This document shows, piece by piece, positions 14,083-15,791 of a stretch of 15,791 nucleotides of DNA. The translations under genes were made by a program, and so were the position numbers. The DNA comes from CALARM01 sp964431735 (lineage in GTDB: Bacteria > Vulcanimicrobiota > SpSt-956 > JAKJGF01). The notes below the pieces were generated by a model, which had not been told where the DNA came from, did not search any database, and saw nothing but the letters and a program-made list of their open reading frames with translations. The stretch lies in NCBI GenBank assembly GCA_964431735.1, contig CAYSLJ010000156.1, positions 1-15,791 on the forward strand, written 5' to 3'. Each line of letters opens with the position of its first letter. Position 1 is the stretch's first letter.

Positions 14083-15680
14083 AAATCAGATTTTTATTTA
14101 CTATGTTAATATTATTCCTTGCTGCTATGATTGCCATATGTTCGGCAACCAGTGAAAGAAAGGAAAAAGAACTTTCAGTGCTTTTTTATCTGGACAGCCA
14201 GCAGGCCATGCCGAACGAGTTTTCTATGAAAATCCTTCAGGATATAGCAGAAACGGGCAGCAGTGAATATATGGATATAGTATTACAGATAGGATGTACG
14301 GAGCCTTCGAAGGAAAGCAATCTTGATGAAGATGATAAACACCTTGTGGGGCCTGTTATTATGCCTCAGTGGAAAGGTGTCAGAAGATATGTCATTTCTC
14401 AGGAAAAAAAAGCAGACCTTGTTGAAACATTGCCTGAAGACACCATGATGAATTCCTCTGAAAATCTTGAGCATTTTATTACCTGGGCCATGGAACATTA
14501 TAACAGCAAACATTATGCAGTGGTTCTTATGGAACATGGCCATGCATGGAAAGGTTTTCGCACTATGACTGCCTCCGAGATAGGGGATGCAATAAAGAAA
14601 GGTGTGGAAGATGGTAATAAAATAACGGGAGATAATGATAAAATAGATCTTTTTTATCTTCAATCATGCCTTATGGGAAGCATAGAATCTGTAACCACTC
14701 TGGAAGACAGTGCCTCTGTTCTTATTACTTCGGAAAATCCTGTTTATGCACTTTCAAACAGGGATTTTGATTTCATATTCGGAGAACTTCTCAAAAAAGA
14801 TGAAGGATTTGATCCTTATAAATTTGCTTTTTCTATAGTGGAAGCATATAAAAATAAAAATAAAGATAACGCGAAAAATCTTGAAGAATTTAAAAAAGAA
14901 GAAAAATTTAAAAAATTGTTTTCTCTCAAGTTCGAAAGCAGAGCATGGTATAAAGAAATGAGAAGAATATTTAAAGAAGAAGATAAAGAAACATGTAATA
15001 AACTGGTGGAACTTTTAAATATAAGTTATTCCCATGGTTATCCCACTCTTTCCGCAATAGACACAAACAAAGTTCCGGTTTTAATAGATTCCCTCAGGAA
15101 CTTTGTAGATATTTCGGAAACATATGGACTTACTAATAAACAGCTTTTTGGCTCCATAGAAAAATCAGTGGATTATGGTAACGGTAATACCCGTCATTAC
15201 AGTGAACAGCTTCATGACATGGGGAATATAATGAAAAATATTATCAATACGGAAGGAGTTCATGAAAAAATAAAGGAAGCTGCCTGCAGAGTAGTTACAT
15301 CTCTGGAAGATGCAGTAATAAATGAACAGCATGACCCTCTTAGAATGGCAGGTTCAACAGGACTTTCCATATGGGCTCCCGCCAATGCTCTGGATATAGC
15401 GATGACAGGTGACCTTTACAGAGAAAAAACAGCGGCTTTTACGGAAAAAACAGGCTGGTATTACCTTATGGAAAGAGGCATAAAAAATCTCCCTGACCGG
15501 TTACAGAAGGAACTTTCAAACCTTGAATTACTCATAAAAGAAACGAATTCTCTTCTGGAAACACTGGATAAAAACAGATCTCTTCCGAAAGAAGAAAAAC
15601 TGGAGATGGCCAGAAAAATAGTGGCCAATAAGAAAGTTATTTATAAGTCGGAAGCAGATATGATATTGAGTAAATATTAG
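14079..15680 (+). CDS. Secreted clostripain-type (C11) cysteine peptidase
   Basis: This 533-residue protein has an N-terminal hydrophobic signal (residues ~4-22, then SATSERK), so it is probably exported; no good lipobox is seen. The C11 core follows: VLFYLDSQQAM (34-44), the catalytic His153 in YAVVLMEHGHAW, the catalytic Cys197 in LFYLQSCLMG, and ITSENPVYA (216-224) after it. Clostripain relatives usually have Asp two residues before the Cys (DACLM); here Gln195 takes that place. Family members cleave after Arg or Lys and are often activated by self-cleavage. The last ~60 residues are a lysine/glutamate-rich helix that may form a coiled coil. Ribosome site agaggt lies in the end of the radical SAM gene. 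Its place after a radical SAM gene suggests processing of a modified peptide or surface protein, which is inference. Confidence 0.82.
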   Translation: MKIRFLFTMLILFLAAMIAICSATSERKEKELSVLFYLDSQQAMPNEFSMKILQDIAETGSSEYMDIVLQIGCTEPSKESNLDEDDKHLVGPVIMPQWKGVRRYVISQEKKADLVETLPEDTMMNSSENLEHFITWAMEHYNSKHYAVVLMEHGHAWKGFRTMTASEIGDAIKKGVEDGNKITGDNDKIDLFYLQSCLMGSIESVTTLEDSASVLITSENPVYALSNRDFDFIFGELLKKDEGFDPYKFAFSIVEAYKNKNKDNAKNLEEFKKEEKFKKLFSLKFESRAWYKEMRRIFKEEDKETCNKLVELLNISYSHGYPTLSAIDTNKVPVLIDSLRNFVDISETYGLTNKQLFGSIEKSVDYGNGNTRHYSEQLHDMGNIMKNIINTEGVHEKIKEAACRVVTSLEDAVINEQHDPLRMAGSTGLSIWAPANALDIAMTGDLYREKTAAFTEKTGWYYLMERGIKNLPDRLQKELSNLELLIKETNSLLETLDKNRSLPKEEKLEMARKIVANKKVIYKSEADMILSKY

Positions 15681-15716
15681 ACTTATTACAGAAACAACTT
15701 AGTAGTGATTACTGTT

Positions 15717-15745
15717 TCGTGACGCGTAACGCGTAACGCGTGACG
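15717..15745. repeat. GC-rich heptamer tandem repeat
   Basis: Four units follow one another: CGTGACG (15718-15724), CGTAACG (15725-15731), CGTAACG (15732-15738) and CGTGACG (15739-15745). Bases 15717-15740 are the exact reverse complement of 2796-2819. The rest of 15681-15791 shows no gene and no clear terminator. Confidence 0.85.
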
Positions 15746-15791
15746 GGAGAAGACAGATTTACTGATTGTTCAATTTTGTAAGAACATTGAA

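Overview
This is an AT-rich window with short, repeat-filled intergenic regions. Several genes have clear Shine-Dalgarno sites and many codons are ATA or AGA. It looks like a bacterial chromosome, probably from an anaerobe, because it holds two radical SAM proteins and a gene that appears to need selenocysteine. Heptanucleotide tandem repeats of this kind are known from filamentous cyanobacteria and large sulfur bacteria, but they do not fix the taxon. I do not assign a phylum. TGA is an ordinary stop codon for at least four other genes here, so code 11 applies.

Layout: (1) 1-2711, plus strand: a radical SAM protein with a B12-binding-like N-terminal region (136-1929), then a thioredoxin-fold lipoprotein of the TlpA type (2199-2711). 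The first active-site cysteine codon of the lipoprotein is replaced by in-frame TGA. A bipartite stem-loop with SECIS geometry starts 6 nt after that TGA. (2) 2911-5364, plus: a class II lanthipeptide synthetase (LanM) with a full-looking dehydratase domain but only the first ~90 residues of the LanC cyclase domain. (3) 5373-8294, minus: a soluble GAF-PAS-PAS-GAF hybrid histidine kinase with a C-terminal receiver, convergent with LanM and 8 bp away. (4) 8697-12002: a GNAT-type acyltransferase (plus), converging on an acyl carrier protein and a benzoate-CoA-ligase-like adenylating enzyme (both minus). A 307 bp MITE-like element lies between the last two. (5) 12173-15680, plus: a three-gene operon with two ATGA overlaps, encoding a TPR protein, a second radical SAM/B12-binding-like protein and a secreted clostripain-type (C11) cysteine peptidase.

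Taken together, a LanM dehydratase, an acyl ligase, a carrier protein, a GNAT, two radical SAM enzymes and a C11 protease resemble the parts list of an acylated ribosomal peptide (RiPP) pathway. I found no precursor peptide and no transporter, and the genes are in several transcription units, so this is a hypothesis.

Nearly every intergenic gap contains heptamer tandem repeats and/or inverted-repeat elements. One 54 bp repeat occurs in inverted orientation on both sides of the first two genes. A 24 bp heptamer array occurs as exact inverted copies 12.9 kb apart.
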